DNA from: Marthasterias glacialis
Lineage: Eukaryota > Echinodermata > Asteroidea > Forcipulatida > Asteriidae
DNA: 64,000 nucleotides
Direction: 5' to 3'
Assembly: GCA_911728455.2 (NCBI GenBank)
Contig: OU452229.1
Span: forward strand, 5,941,854-6,005,853
Shown in pieces: positions 44,701 through 59,700 of the stretch. A model generated the notes under the pieces. The model saw only the letters and a program-made list of their open reading frames with translations, made no database searches and had not been told where the DNA came from. Numbering within the stretch: position 1 is the stretch's first letter; each line of letters starts with the position of its first letter. A program made the position numbers and the translations under genes.

Positions 44701-47700
44701 TATTGGACAGCACACACAGCTACTGTCTGCCCATTGTCTGCCATTTTGGAATTCAATTTGCATGCACAGATGCTACGGTGAGCGTGTAACAAGCACGCTG
44801 ACTAAAATACTCACTCCTCAAGAACACACAGCAAAACCCAACACCCAAAATGGCGCGACCAAGATTTATTTTGGTGATAGTGTCAGGTGAATCGGGTTAA
44901 ATCTGTGTTAATTTCTTTCAGTTGTAAATGTAACATGAAACGTATGTTTCTGTCTCTTTTGCGAGAATGATGCTAAGATCTTCTTACCAGGTACGCCAAA
45001 CTCTGCATGTAGACGTTGACTGTACCAATCAGTACCTCCTTGTCAATGGGCTCAGTGAATGGATTCTTCTCCTGTAAGACAGAGCAATTAGATAAAGACA
45101 TTATCAGCTTATCATGATCTCTACATTTCAATTTCGTTGGGGGTGTCCTAAGTTTTCAAATACCTTGAATCAAGACTATTTCAAATCAGACACAACTGTT
45201 ATGGCAAGGGCAACAGGGACAATGGCATATGTGGACTCCATGAGGTTCTACACCTGGGCATGGGCATAAATATCCCCACTTTTTGTCCGGGTGGATGGTC
45301 AATAGGATCATCCCCCAGACTTTTGGTCCTTAAAAGAAAAATGGTGGGGGTTTTCACTGAAAAAGCACCCGATAGCTTGGTAAATAAATCAAACATTTCT
45401 ACAAATCCCTATCAAGACAACACCCACGTCTGTACACGCCCACCTGTGCGTGCAGACAGTGAGTAGATGGTCATTTACACGAACGTTACGGAACTTAACT
45501 ATACCCACCACTTCACTGAAAATAAATATCGTTTTTGGAGGAATGGATACGCCCGTGCAGTACTAGCACTGCTCCAGTTAAAATTATAGTAGTTGTAAAA
45601 GAGTGTATTGAATGTCACGTGAATGCTCATCATCTCAGCATTATTCACTTTTTTCCAGTACCATCCCCACCCCAATTTTTCGCAACAAACTTACCCCACT
45701 GCACCTGGGCCCACTTTTGTTGCCCAGCCTACCAAAGCATTCTGTGCGTACGACTCATTACAGCCCATAGAATCAAACACATTACAAAGCACCTTACTGT
45801 GTGCACAAAATTGGTGAGCTTGAAAATATACATGTTAACAGATTTACACATAACTTGGTATAAAGATGTTCATGGTGGAGAACTTCCCTTAAAATAATTT
45901 TGTTTCAAATGCTTTAGTTTTGAGGAATGAGTAAAACAATGGGAGACATTTGGACGTTCTTTTTTCACAGTTCTTACCAGAAGTACACACGTTCAGAACT
46001 ACGCACGCAATACTGAGCATGTGCGCACATGCTCAGAATTGTCAAAAAAGGCCCGTTGTGTCTGCTACCGCCAGCGTCTCACAAGTCTCCCATTATCTCA
46101 CGAGTGAAAACATGTAATGGAGTTTTTCACTATTTTCACCAATTGAGCTTAAACTTTCACAGGTTGGTACATGTTGGGTCCCGTAAAGTTCAGATACTAA
46201 TGTTGTCTGCGCGTTTTAAGTGCAAAATACTGTGGTAAGCAGCACCATAAAATCAGGCCATGTTATCCCACAACAGGAGTAATTGACCGAATTTTTGACT
46301 CCATGAGGGCGCTTTCTTCGGCTAATTTTCCTTGCATCATAATTACAGTTTTTATCTTATTTTGACTGTTCGTCTCTTGTGTTCCTGTAACAATGGCCAA
46401 ATAAATAAACAACAATGGAAAAACCCATTCGTTTTACTTCCATCATGTAAATTTGGTTCACACAGAAAAAATCTACCTGCATTTTCAGTCCATTTTTTTG
46501 AATGAGATTTGAGAGTAATTAATAAATTGATAATCCCATTCAACGCAATCATTTTCAGTTAAAGCCTGCATGTCCAATCACATGTTGAAACACTTTTGGA
46601 GTGTTTCAGGTACTTAAAAAAACAATACAACCATTGGAAAAAACTGCTATTGTGACGATAGATAAGTGGCTCTCTTTAGTGCGATTCCTGTCTGATGCAC
46701 CATGCCTCCTGACATCGTTATTATAAACAAAGAAAATCATCTACATCCGCATCCACTGATGACTGTACTTACATCAGGCAGGGTCCAGTCTTCTCCTTCC
46801 GTATAGTTCTGGTACATCTCCTGCATCAGGTATTTACGTCTCACAAACTTATCCCTGGACCAGATGTATTCCAGATCCTTCTCCAGATTACGGAGCTTGA
46901 CGCACACCTTGAGGGAGGCAAGGAAGAGGACAACGAGATGGTAGTCATGGGGAGATTTAGAGGCACGTCCTCCAATATGTGAATAAGAACACGAGCATGT
47001 GAAACATTTCCAAGTCACACAATGCATTTTTCTCACGTTCCCGTTTGTGTAACAGGCATCTTAAACTCCCTCATGATTCCTCCGTGTATCTTTTTGATTT
47101 TCAGACCAATGAATCTTCTCAAAAGACTTTTGTCATGCTTCCATCTGGGAGAAAAGCAATCAGGGATGTGTAGTAGCGGGTGCAACAACCCCCCCCCCAC
47201 AATCATTTTTATTTGTTGGTATTTTGAGCCATGGTTGGCAAATGAAGCCCTTTCTTTTGCAACGTCACAGCCCAAGTTTTTGCCAACCATGATGGAGAAA
47301 CTACGGGGAGCCATCAATGCAAAGCAAAAACAGATAATCTGAGTTTGCAAAAATGTTATACAAATGTTTACAAAATGTTTTGAATTTGTTTGAAACAAAC
47401 CAACCAAAATTGGGATGTATTTTCTTTTTAATAGAAAGTCTGCAAAAATGTTGAATTTGGTCACAATGTCTGTCAAAAAGACTTGAATGTTTTGCTACAT
47501 GCCAACCAGCGCGGTTTGTTTATCAACAATAAAAAGGTCTATATCAATGTATAACAAGGGTACCCAGCCGAAACTTCAATCACTTTTAGCAACCAAAATC
47601 CTTTGTTTTTCCTTGAAGCAAACAAATTTTTGCACAAAAAACTTATTGAAAATAGTGGGGTTCCGTGCTGCGTGTTCTAGTCTGTCTTAAAATAGTGGTG

Positions 47701-50700
47701 ATTTTGGGGTTTTCAGCAAGTCGTCAAACTGGCCTCTCAACCTCCTACAAATAAAATGCACTTGCTACGCCCATTGCTACCACCATCTTTTCTGGTTCCC
47801 TGTATGAAATATTGCAATCATTATTTTTTTGTTTTTTAAAGCTACGTAGGGCTCCAGCTTAGGCACTGTCCGCCTGTTTCAAGTCCCATACCGAAAATCA
47901 TGTTTTCAAAATTACTGGTGGAACCTTAGCCAAAGCCATAGTCTCGCAAAGGGCCGAAGTTTGATTAAATTTGATTTTATTTGAAATGGCTCATTTAAGT
48001 CAGCTGTACTGTTTATTTCTTATTCCTTTGTTGCTGATGAATGTGCAATGTTTGTGTACCTCTGTGCGCCCGTGGGCTAAGCCACGTGCTTTGGCCGACA
48101 TGACGACGATCTCAAACTTGCATTTCTGGTCAAGCTCTTCACTGATAGCGTTTGCCTCCTCAACGGCTGGAATCAACTCTACCAGGTCCTCCTGGAGTAG
48201 TAGATCCTCTGCACAAGGAGCAAAGGTAAGAAAGAAAAAGTAAATGATGAGGAAGAACTTCAAGGCTATTACAACTGACACACTCCAGTGAGCATCACCA
48301 TGGAGAGTGGACACACATCATTGAGCAACAATCACAGGAGTTCCCGCCTACAACAGACTTACCAAGTAAATTTCCATTGTTTACAAAGTTCTGAGTGTGC
48401 GCCCATTTCCAAGAACAGTGGGTTTACCCGGTAAGTCTGCTGCCACCTAGCGTCCCAAAAAGTCTCCCACGAGCTTGAAATAGTACCACAGCACAATGGA
48501 TGTTTTTACATAATTGGTTTTCAGAATACTTTTTCTCCAACGATCTAGTTGTAAGAAGCATGAGAGGTTTACCTTTGGTTTTACTAGAGGTCATATCAAA
48601 GCCGTTCTTCTTGGCAATCTCCTCTTGGGCGGAGTCATACGTGACCACACCCACATAGTTAGTCGGCTTAGCTTTGTACATAGCTGGATGCTGGAATACG
48701 TACAGGTGGTTACTGCCAAACATTATCCTAAAAAACAAATGAAAGTAACTAATTGTAAAAAAAATGATAATTTTATTCACAAAGTTGGCAATCACCTGTG
48801 GAGAGTGGTTTTTAACTGAAGACAAACCAATGGATTTCAGGCTGAATTGCATACAATATGTGACTAGCTCTGGCAAAACCCTTAACTTTTCAAAAGTGAG
48901 ATTCCAAAAGTGAGATTTTAATAAGGAAAAGTTGCCAAATCTGACCGCCACTTTTCCACTTGTTACACCCCAAAACATAACCATATTTTGGTAAATAATA
49001 TATAATTTTTAGTCATGATGAGAAATATTGTGGCTGCCCGATTCAAATCTTTTCCTAAATTAATTTTCTTGATTGCTTTATTGGAATATTAAAATACAAT
49101 ATTAAATAACAATTTCGTCAATAAATAAAGCTGTTATTATTATTACTATTCCAAAACCTGGCACTTCCTGCCATAACTCAAAACTGGGTTTATTTGCTCA
49201 TCAAATAGATGAGAAAAAGAGCTTTCAAATAAAACCTGATATAGGCCTATAAGGTAACAAGTATTTCCCAACATATAGAATGTTGAAGACATCACATCAC
49301 ATTGGTATCAAGGCTGATGATTCAGTTGTTTTTACTTAATTCCCATTCCACTACTTCCGAGAACTGCCTGATTTTGACACGAGGCGTCCCATTAAGTGTG
49401 TTGGGTTTGGATCAAACTATCATGACCCCGTTCTTTATCCACAATACCAGAATGACCTATTAACCCAAAGGTTCCGTTACCTGTCGTTGTGATCCAATTC
49501 AGTCTTGCCAATGACTGTGTCTCCATTCACCAGTAGTTTAGCATCAGAGCTAGCCTTCTCCAAAAACACCTTCCCATTCTCGTTCACTAAGACAGCATGT
49601 TCCTTCTGGATGCTGAGTAATATTCACAATAATAACAATAACAATAACGATAACAATAACAGACATTTATATTGGGCTTTTCCTAAGCATGATCAAAGCG
49701 CAAAACAAAAGAAGGGGAAAAATAAATTTAAAACAAGCAAGAAAAAAAACCAAAAACAAAATCTACACATTAGGAAACAAAGTCTTAAGTTTACTCTTAA
49801 ATGTGACTACACAAGAAAATCACGGACAATAATGGGGAGACTGTTCCAAAGCTCAGCAGCAGAGTGTGAGAAGGCATGTTTGCCGCAGGATGATCTGGAC
49901 TTGTGAGTGGTAAACTGAGTTCTATCGGAAGAAGAATGGAGTCCTTGATGGTTGCTTTGATAAAGATGAAACATATCAGAGAGATATGGTGGAGCAATGT
50001 CATTCAAGCATTTGCAAACGTAAGAGAGTTTTAAACTGAATATGATTTTCTATGGGTAGCCAGTGTAGTTGAGCAAAGAGGGAGATTCTGAGCTCACCAA
50101 CAGTTTTCTGACTTCTGTTTCTTTCTTTTTTTATGTTAGTCGCCCATCACAAGGCACAAGGCCACTCAAGGTGAGGGCTACAAGGAAAAAAGAAAGAAAG
50201 CAGAAGAAAAACGGGCAGAAGAAAAACTGTTTACATTCTGCTCAAATTGAGAAAAGATTATAGCCCGCAGGGAAACAGGATACAGGCAAGGAGTTCCACA
50301 GTGAAGCAGTGCGTGGGAAAAAACTTGCAGAGTACATCTTGGAATTGCATTTCGGAACCGTTACAGTGTAAGGATGGGAGAGGACAGAGTAGTGAGTAGT
50401 GTGTAGTGCCTCCAAACGGACGGTTGACAGGGACAACCAGTGATAAACCAGTGTATCGACAATGAGAACAAGTTTTGATAGATGTTAATTTTTTATTTTT
50501 TTTTGCATTGGGGATAAAGAATATTATTTGTAATGTTTTACCCATACAACGATGTGTGTTAAGCATTGTATACTCAGTACTTTCCCCAAGTCCTGTGAAA
50601 AAAATCACAGGCATTTTTCCTCTGCATTTTTCTAGAGAACAAGTTTGGCAGCTCTGTATTGAGTATAGGGAAAAAGAGTCAAGTAGTGAGTTTTGTGAGA

Positions 50701-53700
50701 GTGAGAGTGAGAGAGAGTGTCAGTGAGTCACCTGAGTACTTGGCAAGTCACAGTAAAGAGCAGCTTAAACTTTCTTCTTACTATCATAAGTCTTGTACTT
50801 TCATTCTATTTTTATTTCATCTACCGAATTACTTTCTAACAATGATAAAAGGAAACTCCCAGGAACACTTCAGCTAATGGACCCAAGAGCTACCACGGAC
50901 CAAGTGTTAAAATTTGGTTAGGATCCAGAAAAACCTTTCAACACTGTATTCTCCACTCACCTCAATCCATTCAGCAAGATCTCAGGAGGAGATGCCGCCT
51001 TGTTGTTTCCTACTTTATAGCTCCCCGAGCCGAGTAGGAACACTATCATTCCGCTCAGCTGAGTGTCCTGGTTCAGATTGTAAAGATGGGGCGTGGTCTT
51101 CTTGGCTTCTTTCTTGGCTCTCTCACCATCATCCTCACTACCCTAAAAAAATAAGAAATACAATTTTTAGAAATGAACTTAGGTCAATGGGAGACTTTGG
51201 AACAACAAGTGGCAGCACGTACCACGTAATTGTCATTGTTTACGTAGTTATGAGCATGCGCACATTTCCAAAAACAATGGATATACCTCGTAAGTCTGCT
51301 GCCACCTAGCATCCTCAAAAGTAACCCACTGTTTAAGCAACTTTTAAACCCTTCTGGGTGACACGGGCAGACTATGCATTTCAAACTAAAATATCCTTCA
51401 ACCCATGTCAGCCTGGCTGGTCCCAGTGCACAAATATTGTTCCTGCCTAAGATCACGTAGTCCTTATTGTTGCATTACAATAAACATTCATTTTTACTGC
51501 CTTGTAAATGAACATATCCCAAACATAACATTCTTTAGGTCTTTTAACGTCTTTGTGTTGGGCGTTCGTCCATCCATTTTTAGTTCTTGTGTATTTTTCT
51601 GTTTTTCCTATCAGCATTTCTTGCATTTTCACTGGAGTAATATTTTTCAGTATTTTCAATGCACTTTTTTACTTTTTTTTTTACTGTTAAGCGCATTTGA
51701 ACAAACTTGTTTGGAATTTGGGCTATATAGAAGTGAATACGTTATTAAAATTATCAAACAAACTGTATACTATTGGAAAAAGAAACTACATCTCTTAACA
51801 TGTTTCCCAATCTAATATCACTAGTAGCTACGAGCATTAAGAAAAGACATTAACTTATTTTTCATATGCAAGTACGGGGGCATTTACAGCATTTGAGTGT
51901 TCTATGGGAAAATCTCATAGCTATCTTATTATGAATATTGTCAGAGGGGCTTTTGCTTTTGCTGAACATTCAGATTGCTTACACTTACAAGTAAAAATGA
52001 TATCCGAACTTACATTGACCACGATAATCACCGGGCATCCTCGCTAGTTTAGTGGTTAAGACATCTGCTTTTAGAATGCGAAAGGTATTGGGTTCAAATC
52101 CCACCTGAATAGTTTGCCAAGCGTTTACATTCATATATTACCTTCTCTTTGCTCAACTTCTCCTCCCAACTTTCTTTCATGTACCCAAGCTCTCTTTCTG
52201 TCGCTTCTAGACGAGCTTGCATTTCTTCTTCAAGCTCCTTCCGGATAGCGGCACGCTCTGTGGGGAAGATAAGAGGAACCTAGGTTGAGGTGGCTGGTTG
52301 CCAAAAGGTGCCTTTACACACCCTTTCTACCCTTCCCCCATCAATCTCCTCCATCGTCCTACTTTCTTCAAAGACTATTTCCTTCCTGTCATCATCCTCT
52401 CAATACCAAACAATGTTTGACTATATTATCAATGGTCTGTACACATGTTATTATTATTATTAATTTCTGGTAATGAAACCAAGGATGTTTCAAAAGCGAA
52501 CTTACTCACTGTAGCTCAGAAGCCTGAGAAAACCTGTAGATAAAAATACTTGCTATCGGAACCAGAAACACCGGGGTAAACCCCTACTCTTTCACGATAA
52601 GTGTTCTGGGTTCTTTTATGTGCACTACCCATCCTAGTACACGGGACCTACAGCTTAATGTCCCATCCAAAGGACAAAGCAATTGTGGTAAAGTGTCTTG
52701 CTCAAGGACACAAGTGTTCAAACCCACAATCTGTAAAGTACAGAACTCGGCCAAGACACCCCACATCTCGCCAATTTCAGCCATCAACCTACCTTCATCG
52801 GTGACCCCTTCCTTCCTGTCATCGTCGTCTCCTACCATGACTAGACCGCCCTTCTTGATGGCATCCATCAATCGAGCGTTCTCTTCCTTCAATTCTCGGA
52901 TGAGTTTCTCGGTGGGATCTTCATTGACAACAGCAGATGTCTTGATCTGCTTGGCACGGTCAGCTACAACAAAAAGTATTGAAACAGGATTTCAGGTAAT
53001 ATTCTATTCCATTTTTTTAAATTTGTATTCCTTTGTAGGTCTACAAACAACAAAAATGAAATGCGACAAAAAATGCAATTTAAATTGAGGCTGCAAAGTA
53101 ACAGGAACCTTCCGGCCTCTATACTCCTTGAAATTTTGCAAGGTAAATAAGAAAAAAATACATAATTGGGAAGTATTATAAGATACCTAGATGAGCAAAA
53201 GGAAAGCCTTGCCAAGATAAAATACTTTTCCTTCACGAAATGAGCTAAACCTGCTAAGACACTGCTAGCCATTATTTGACAATTCAGGCTTCTCCACTGC
53301 ATCATTGTGGTGTGTCATGGCCGAGTGGTCTGGTGCACAAGACTCAAGTTCTGGTGACTAAGTCATTGGGGTCAGGGTTCAAATCCCAGTCATGTCACTT
53401 GTGTCCTTGAGCAAGATGCTTTTGCTATAATTGCTTCTTTTCACCCAGGGGTATAAAAGGGTGCCTGCGAGGGTGAGGTTGATATTGTGTTTGAAAAAGC
53501 CTTCGGAGCGCCACCACAGCTCAGGTCTGTATACTCCCCAGGGAGCTGAGAAAGATTACAGGAATGTTATTGGTCCAATGATCAGGGCACTAATGTAAAG
53601 CGCATTGAGACATTACTGTGAAATGCACTACATAAGAACTACTTATTTTTAATGTCATGAGAACTAACTCACAAACTACTTTAGATTACAGTGACTTACC

Positions 53701-56700
53701 ATATCTAAGTGTCGACAGAGTCTCTTCATAGTTAATGTCAGCTGGACTGAGGGCAGCAATCATGATGGTCTTGCTGTTGCCACCCAGGGCATTCTTCAGG
53801 AGCTTGGTCAGTACAGAGTCACGGAACGGAACTAAAATATAAAATAAAAAAAGAAAACAAATCTAATGCTGGAATCCAGAGAAATTGCAGTCACTCATAC
53901 AAAGTGAGGTTTTGTAACTTTGACGGTGCAGTGTCGATTTTCATAATTTGCCTTTAGGTGTATACTTAAAATCAATTTTCAAAAAAAATGAGCAGTGGGA
54001 AGGGGGTGTCTTGTCCACACCAAATCACCCAAAGATTGCAGCCCAGTTTAGTTTCTTGTCTGTTTAAGCAAATGATGTGGTATAGCTGCTTTATCAAGCC
54101 AGCCACAAATTTTAGTGATATACATGATATAGATTGTCAGCCATTTTGAAGCTTTGCATTGAACAAAATAGTCCACTCAAGTGAACCTTGACCCTTAGCT
54201 TAAACTACGGGTCCAAAATAATGATTTGCCTATCAGGTGATTTTACAAAAGCTTCACTGACCTTTGACCTTCTTGCCCTTGGATCGTTCAGCCAATGAAG
54301 AGATGACGTTACCGAGCGAGGACAGGGATTGGTTGATGGCCGCTCCTTCCTTCAGACGGTCACCGGTGGCCCCAGTCGACTCAGCACGCTCACTGACCAA
54401 CAAAAAAGAAGAAATATTACTGGTGTCTCCAATAGTGAACACGATAATTTGCCTCAAAAAGCACAAAGTCTTAGTTGCTATGGGAATATATATTTCCCAC
54501 TTGACATCACACAGTGTAACATCAGCCACCTTTACAGGCAAATGATATCATAATTTTGTTTACACACAACTACGCGTAAGTACCGTGTATGGCACACAGG
54601 AGTTTTATCAAATTCCTTGCATGATTGGTTGGTGAACCACTTGGCTGTGTAGAAAGAGTAGAACAATAAATGCAGCTCAAAGCCAAAACCCAAGTTGCCC
54701 GTAGAGATGGCGGTATGGGGAACTTTCTCTTATGTAAACAGTATATATTAATTCATTTTAGAGCCTGGAAGGTGTGTCGCAGCCGAGCGATCTGGTGAAC
54801 CGAACTCAAGGCCTGTCAGCTAAATCATCAGAGTGTGGGTTTGATTCCCGATTATGACACTTGTGTCGTTGAGCAAGGCACTTTAATAAACATAATTGCT
54901 TCTCTTAACCCAGGTGTATAAGTGGGAACCTGAGAGGAGGTGAGACAGTATTGCTTGGATTAACCCCTTATTAGTGTTAATTTAAGCAGCTTGGGGTTGT
55001 AAGCTACCCAGGAAGTTGAGAAAGTTTGAGGAATGGTCTAAGTATGCCTGATGAACGGGATAGTAATGTTGTAAAGCGCCTTGATCTAGCTACTAGGATA
55101 TGTGCGCTACATAAAAATCAAGTACTACCAATGGTATAAATATCAGTAAATGATTTGTTTCAGTGATCTGTCATGAATTTATAATATTTTAAATTTATTA
55201 AGGAGATACAGCAACTTTCCTTGTTACAGGGCACTTCTACTTGGGAAAGTTTGAATTTCAAAAACAACTTTACAAAGAGCAACCCCTGGATGGGCCTATT
55301 TTGTGTGCCACAGTCTAGTTTAGTTCTAACATTAGGTCTGGTACATATTGGGATTTAAAATAAATTTGAGTTAGCACTGAGTTTTTTTTAACAGAAGCAC
55401 ACAAAAATACCTGTTATTTTGTTATTTTCAAGCTGTGAATGGTAACTACCTAATCAGAAGCAAGCACGTTGGGAATCTGGATTCTAATAAGTTAACATTT
55501 TTCCATTACCATAAAATTCCCTCACATTAACATTTTGCTTTGAAACTTTTGAGTCAAGATGTTTCTTTCGCTCCGATCCTCCACTCACCTTCCAGCCAAG
55601 TCCACAAGGTTCACCACTGCGACCTTTGCCATCTCTTGACCGGCCTCATTGACCGACTTCTGTGTGAATGTAATCCCGACGATGGTGTGGGCTCGACTAC
55701 TCGTTGCATTCATCTGTGTTGCTGCCACCGTACGGTTGCGCGTTCCTTCATCCATACGATCTTCGATGTGTTGATAGCTCTCCACAGCCACATTACGAAG
55801 TTGTTCGACTATTTTCATGGATGGGAAACAAATCAGTCAATTACTGATCAGTAGTCATGTTCTCATTTCTCTCAGGCCTGGAGTTTCATCTTTAAGAGGG
55901 CAAGGTCATTTTCATTTTGCAAAGGTCACTTCCACTGGAAAATCTTAAAGTCTATGGGAAACTTTTGAAGGGGCATCAAGGCCAAGACCAGGGCAACAGA
56001 GGCCAACATGTACTTCCAGGCCTGCTCTCTTATTTACCTTTATACACCAATCCGAGAAGCGGTCGTTCATGGTGTTTTACACCACCACAGCTATGGCCTC
56101 AGCACGCGTCACAGTGCGTGTGTGTCGACGTGCGGGTGCGGCGGCCATATTTGCGGTGGTGTAAACACCCATGAACAAGCTGCTCGGGTCAGTCTATAAA
56201 GCTGTCGACAAGAGATCAGCTTGAAGTCATCAGCGAGCATTTTTATTTTTCAACAAGACTCATTATTATCTTTTTCTTCCTTTTGGGGGGCAGGATTTTT
56301 TTTTATCACTTTTAAAACCTCTTATGCATCTCCTGGGAATGATATGAAAGTAAACTTTGAGTGTTTTCTCAGTTTCAATGGAGATGTTAATTAAATCACT
56401 TTTTTGAAATTGCTGAACAGCAATTTCAAAATAATAACATTATTTTTATTTATTCGACCAAAACAATACAAAATGTACAAAGAACAACAAGCACAGTGAT
56501 AATAATAACTTGTGATGCTACTCACCATAGAATCCCTTCTTTGGGTGCTCTCTAACCCGGAGCCCTCCTTTCTTGTTAGAAGCTGGGTTCAGGAGATCGC
56601 GCACCTGTTCGTTATAGATTTCCAGCATGCTAAACATGACCTCATACTCAGCCTTGGTTCCGGCGGATCTCTTTTCGTTGATCTCCACAAAGAGTTTATC

Positions 56701-59700
56701 GCAGAACATCGGCACAACACCTGATGGGAGCAAAACAAAACTTCATTAAGAACACACCCATCCCCTTCAAAATCCAACAGCATGTTTTGTTTGAATCTGA
56801 TGGGCTGAGGAATGCACCAGTACACTGATTATGCTGTACATGGGATCATGCATACCACCGTAATCAGAGTCCAACAGTTTGGGTGGTGAGCTGCCATATC
56901 GTCATGTCGATGCAAGAAGGTCTATCTCCAAAATTAGTATTTACGTGAATGTCAAAGGTCATGTCTCACTTAAAATAACCCGCACAAAGTCAATGGATGC
57001 CGAGATACGGGATTGTTGCAAAAAGCATATTGGCACACGACTTTGCTGCACAATGGAGTTCTGACCTCGTTGTACAGACAATATGCAGGGTTCTCCCCAG
57101 GATTTTTCAAAACTATGGGGCATTCTGGACCCAAATTTTGAAAGTGTGGTCGAAGCATGCTGAATTGGTAGCAGGCCCTTGGAATGTTTCTGTTTAATGT
57201 TTATGTTTTGTTTGAAGAGCTCTACCGTGCAATCTGGAGCTTTTAAAATGGTTTTATGTGAGGATTTTTTGTGAATTTGATATTAAAATCTTAAAAAAAA
57301 AAAAAAATAAAATAAAAATTTTGTTTTGCGTATCGGCCGTAATTCGCGCGTATCGGCCCGATAGGCTAGCTTGTGCATGGGGAGAACCCTGATATGGTGT
57401 TGGATTTTGTTAGAGGGCTGGTCTTTGGAAATCACTCAAGGGAGTTAGGGTCAACACCCAATCTACTATGATTTCATATTTGTTGTGCTTTGTTAAAAAT
57501 TATCTTTGGACGAGCTCCTTACCTTTATTTGGCCCATAGCCAACGATGGAGTAAGACTTTCCTGAACCTGTTTGTCCATAAGCGAAAAGGCATGAATTAT
57601 ATCCATCCCAGGCATTTTTTAAGATGCCCACTCCAAGATCACTAAACACCTTATTCTGAAATGGAAAATCAAAACAAATGCTGAAGAACTTGGAAATAAT
57701 TTCAAAACTGAGGGAAGATTCGTTTCAAAATTACTGGGAAAGAGAGTTCCTTTACTGACTTAATTGTTTGTTGTCTTTCTTTTCCTTTCTTGTCTAGATA
57801 ATAGGGGATATGGGCAGAGAGCAAAAAAAAATACCTACTAATATTATACTTTATTATTTAATTGTGTTGAACTTTTGTTTATACATTTTCCCTTATTTTT
57901 TATCTCCTTGTTTTATTATTTTTTTATTTTTGAGGGGGGGGTGATTGTGGGGGTGGGGAGAAATAAATGATAGACAAACTAGCTGCATTGCATGAAATTA
58001 AACACCCTAACCTTGAATGTCAAGAAACAGGAATTTTTTTGAGTTTCCGTGTTTTGGGGACAGGTTTTGAAAAGTACAGTTCAGAATGCAAGATACGCAA
58101 ATCAGCGCTAATATAATGTTTTTAGGTCGTTTTCGGCAAATAAGTATCCAATTTCAATGTTGCGTTGTTCTATTACACACGAAAATGAAACCTCATAAAA
58201 AATGTAGCTACTCAATTTAACAATCCCTTTGAACAGCATTCAAATTCGCAGCAAGCAGCTTTTGGCAGAAATCTCTAGTTGCACCTACTCTAGTTGTGCC
58301 TTTCTTTTTTGAATGCCGATTTCGCATGGCTAAAAAACAATGCCTTATAAGTTTAATTGAATATAATGCTATATAAATTTGCATACCTCAAAGTGAAATT
58401 TAATGACAGTTTCAAGTGAAGAGGCAAAATCACTTTAGTTTGAATGTATGAAAGTGAAATAAGCTGCTTTTTTTCTGCCGAAAATGACCAGGAAAACCTA
58501 GAACTTTGGGGAATATTATTTTCGTATCTGTTTTACAGGAAAAGGGGGAAGGAAGCCGAGTAAATTGACCCAGGAATAACGACGACATTCTATACCTGAT
58601 CATCATACTTTGGAGAGACAGGGACCAATAGCTCATTCTTATTCTCATAGCTATCATGTGACCAGTAGCTATAATCAAAGTTAAACTTTTTAGGTTCCTC
58701 GTTGATGGCCTCTGGATTCTGGATTGTCGTGGTGGTGCCATTCATTCCAATGATCAACTTCGCACCACGAGCAGTCTCACGTCCATTGTGCGAAAGGTTA
58801 AGGTAAATACAATCACCAATAACATCAACAACACCCATCCAATATTTCAAACATGACCTGAATATAAATAAGAATGTTGTCTGGAAAAATGTCCATTTCC
58901 AACTGCCACTTTTTTAAATGTTTTACTTTTAATGGACGTTGGACTTTATTTCCCTTTTTAATATTGTTCTCAAGGAAATTGGTAGCTTAAATTTTAATTA
59001 TTGACCTTTGAAAAAGAAAAAAATAATTTAATCACGTGGCTGGAACTCTCGCACACTCATGCTCAAAGGACCAAAGACCACCGTAGACCCGTAAATGGCA
59101 TAATTTTCATGATTTTGACACTTAGAAATAACTCAAAGTGCCTGTTCCTCTCTGTACACATTCCAGGCTTGATACTTCATAGAGGCAACAGAGGCAATTG
59201 CCTCCATGCCCTTGGTCAAAGCCTAGGTGCCCTTGACATGTTCCAATAGATGTTTACAATTTCCTCATAGAGCTGCCCTTTATTTACAAAGAAGAAAATG
59301 CCTTGGTGCTCTTCAATAACGAAGCATACAGGCATTCTGTCTTGGACAGGTGAGGACATAATTTGACCTAAATTAAGGGAGATAAAGTGGCAGCTGGATA
59401 CAACATTTTTGCCTGTGTTTGGAATGTGTGTTGCCTTGGAACTACCTTAGCAGCAATTTTCTCAATAATATTTATAAGACACAGGGGCAAGTAGTCTAAT
59501 ACAAGGGTAAATTCATTGATAGTCCTAGATTGTTAAATCCCCTAAAAATATTGGATTGATTTAACAATGGCAAATCAAGGAATCATTTTAAATGGGCTGT
59601 GTCATCATGATTATAGCAGTAAATGGAATGACCCAGTTACTACGCAAGCATGCGCACCGGCGGTTACATCACAGTTTGACACAGATGGCACCATTTTTTA

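Noticed and set aside
44488..44763. 91-codon minus frame in a KIF28 intron
   Set aside because: Overlaps the MITE at 44386-44577 and has no recognisable domain.
49505..49906. 133-codon plus frame across KIF28 exon 11
   Set aside because: Antisense to a verified KIF28 exon and to a LINE fragment; N-rich part is the microsatellite.
52030..52110. Possible functional tRNA gene
   Set aside because: A- and B-box-like motifs, but no acceptor stem and a poor anticodon arm.
58596..58850. KIF28 starting inside exon 2 at an internal methionine
   Set aside because: It would remove the first motor strand. The exon at 60816-60860 supplies [15 protein letters not shown] exactly when an AT-AC intron is allowed.
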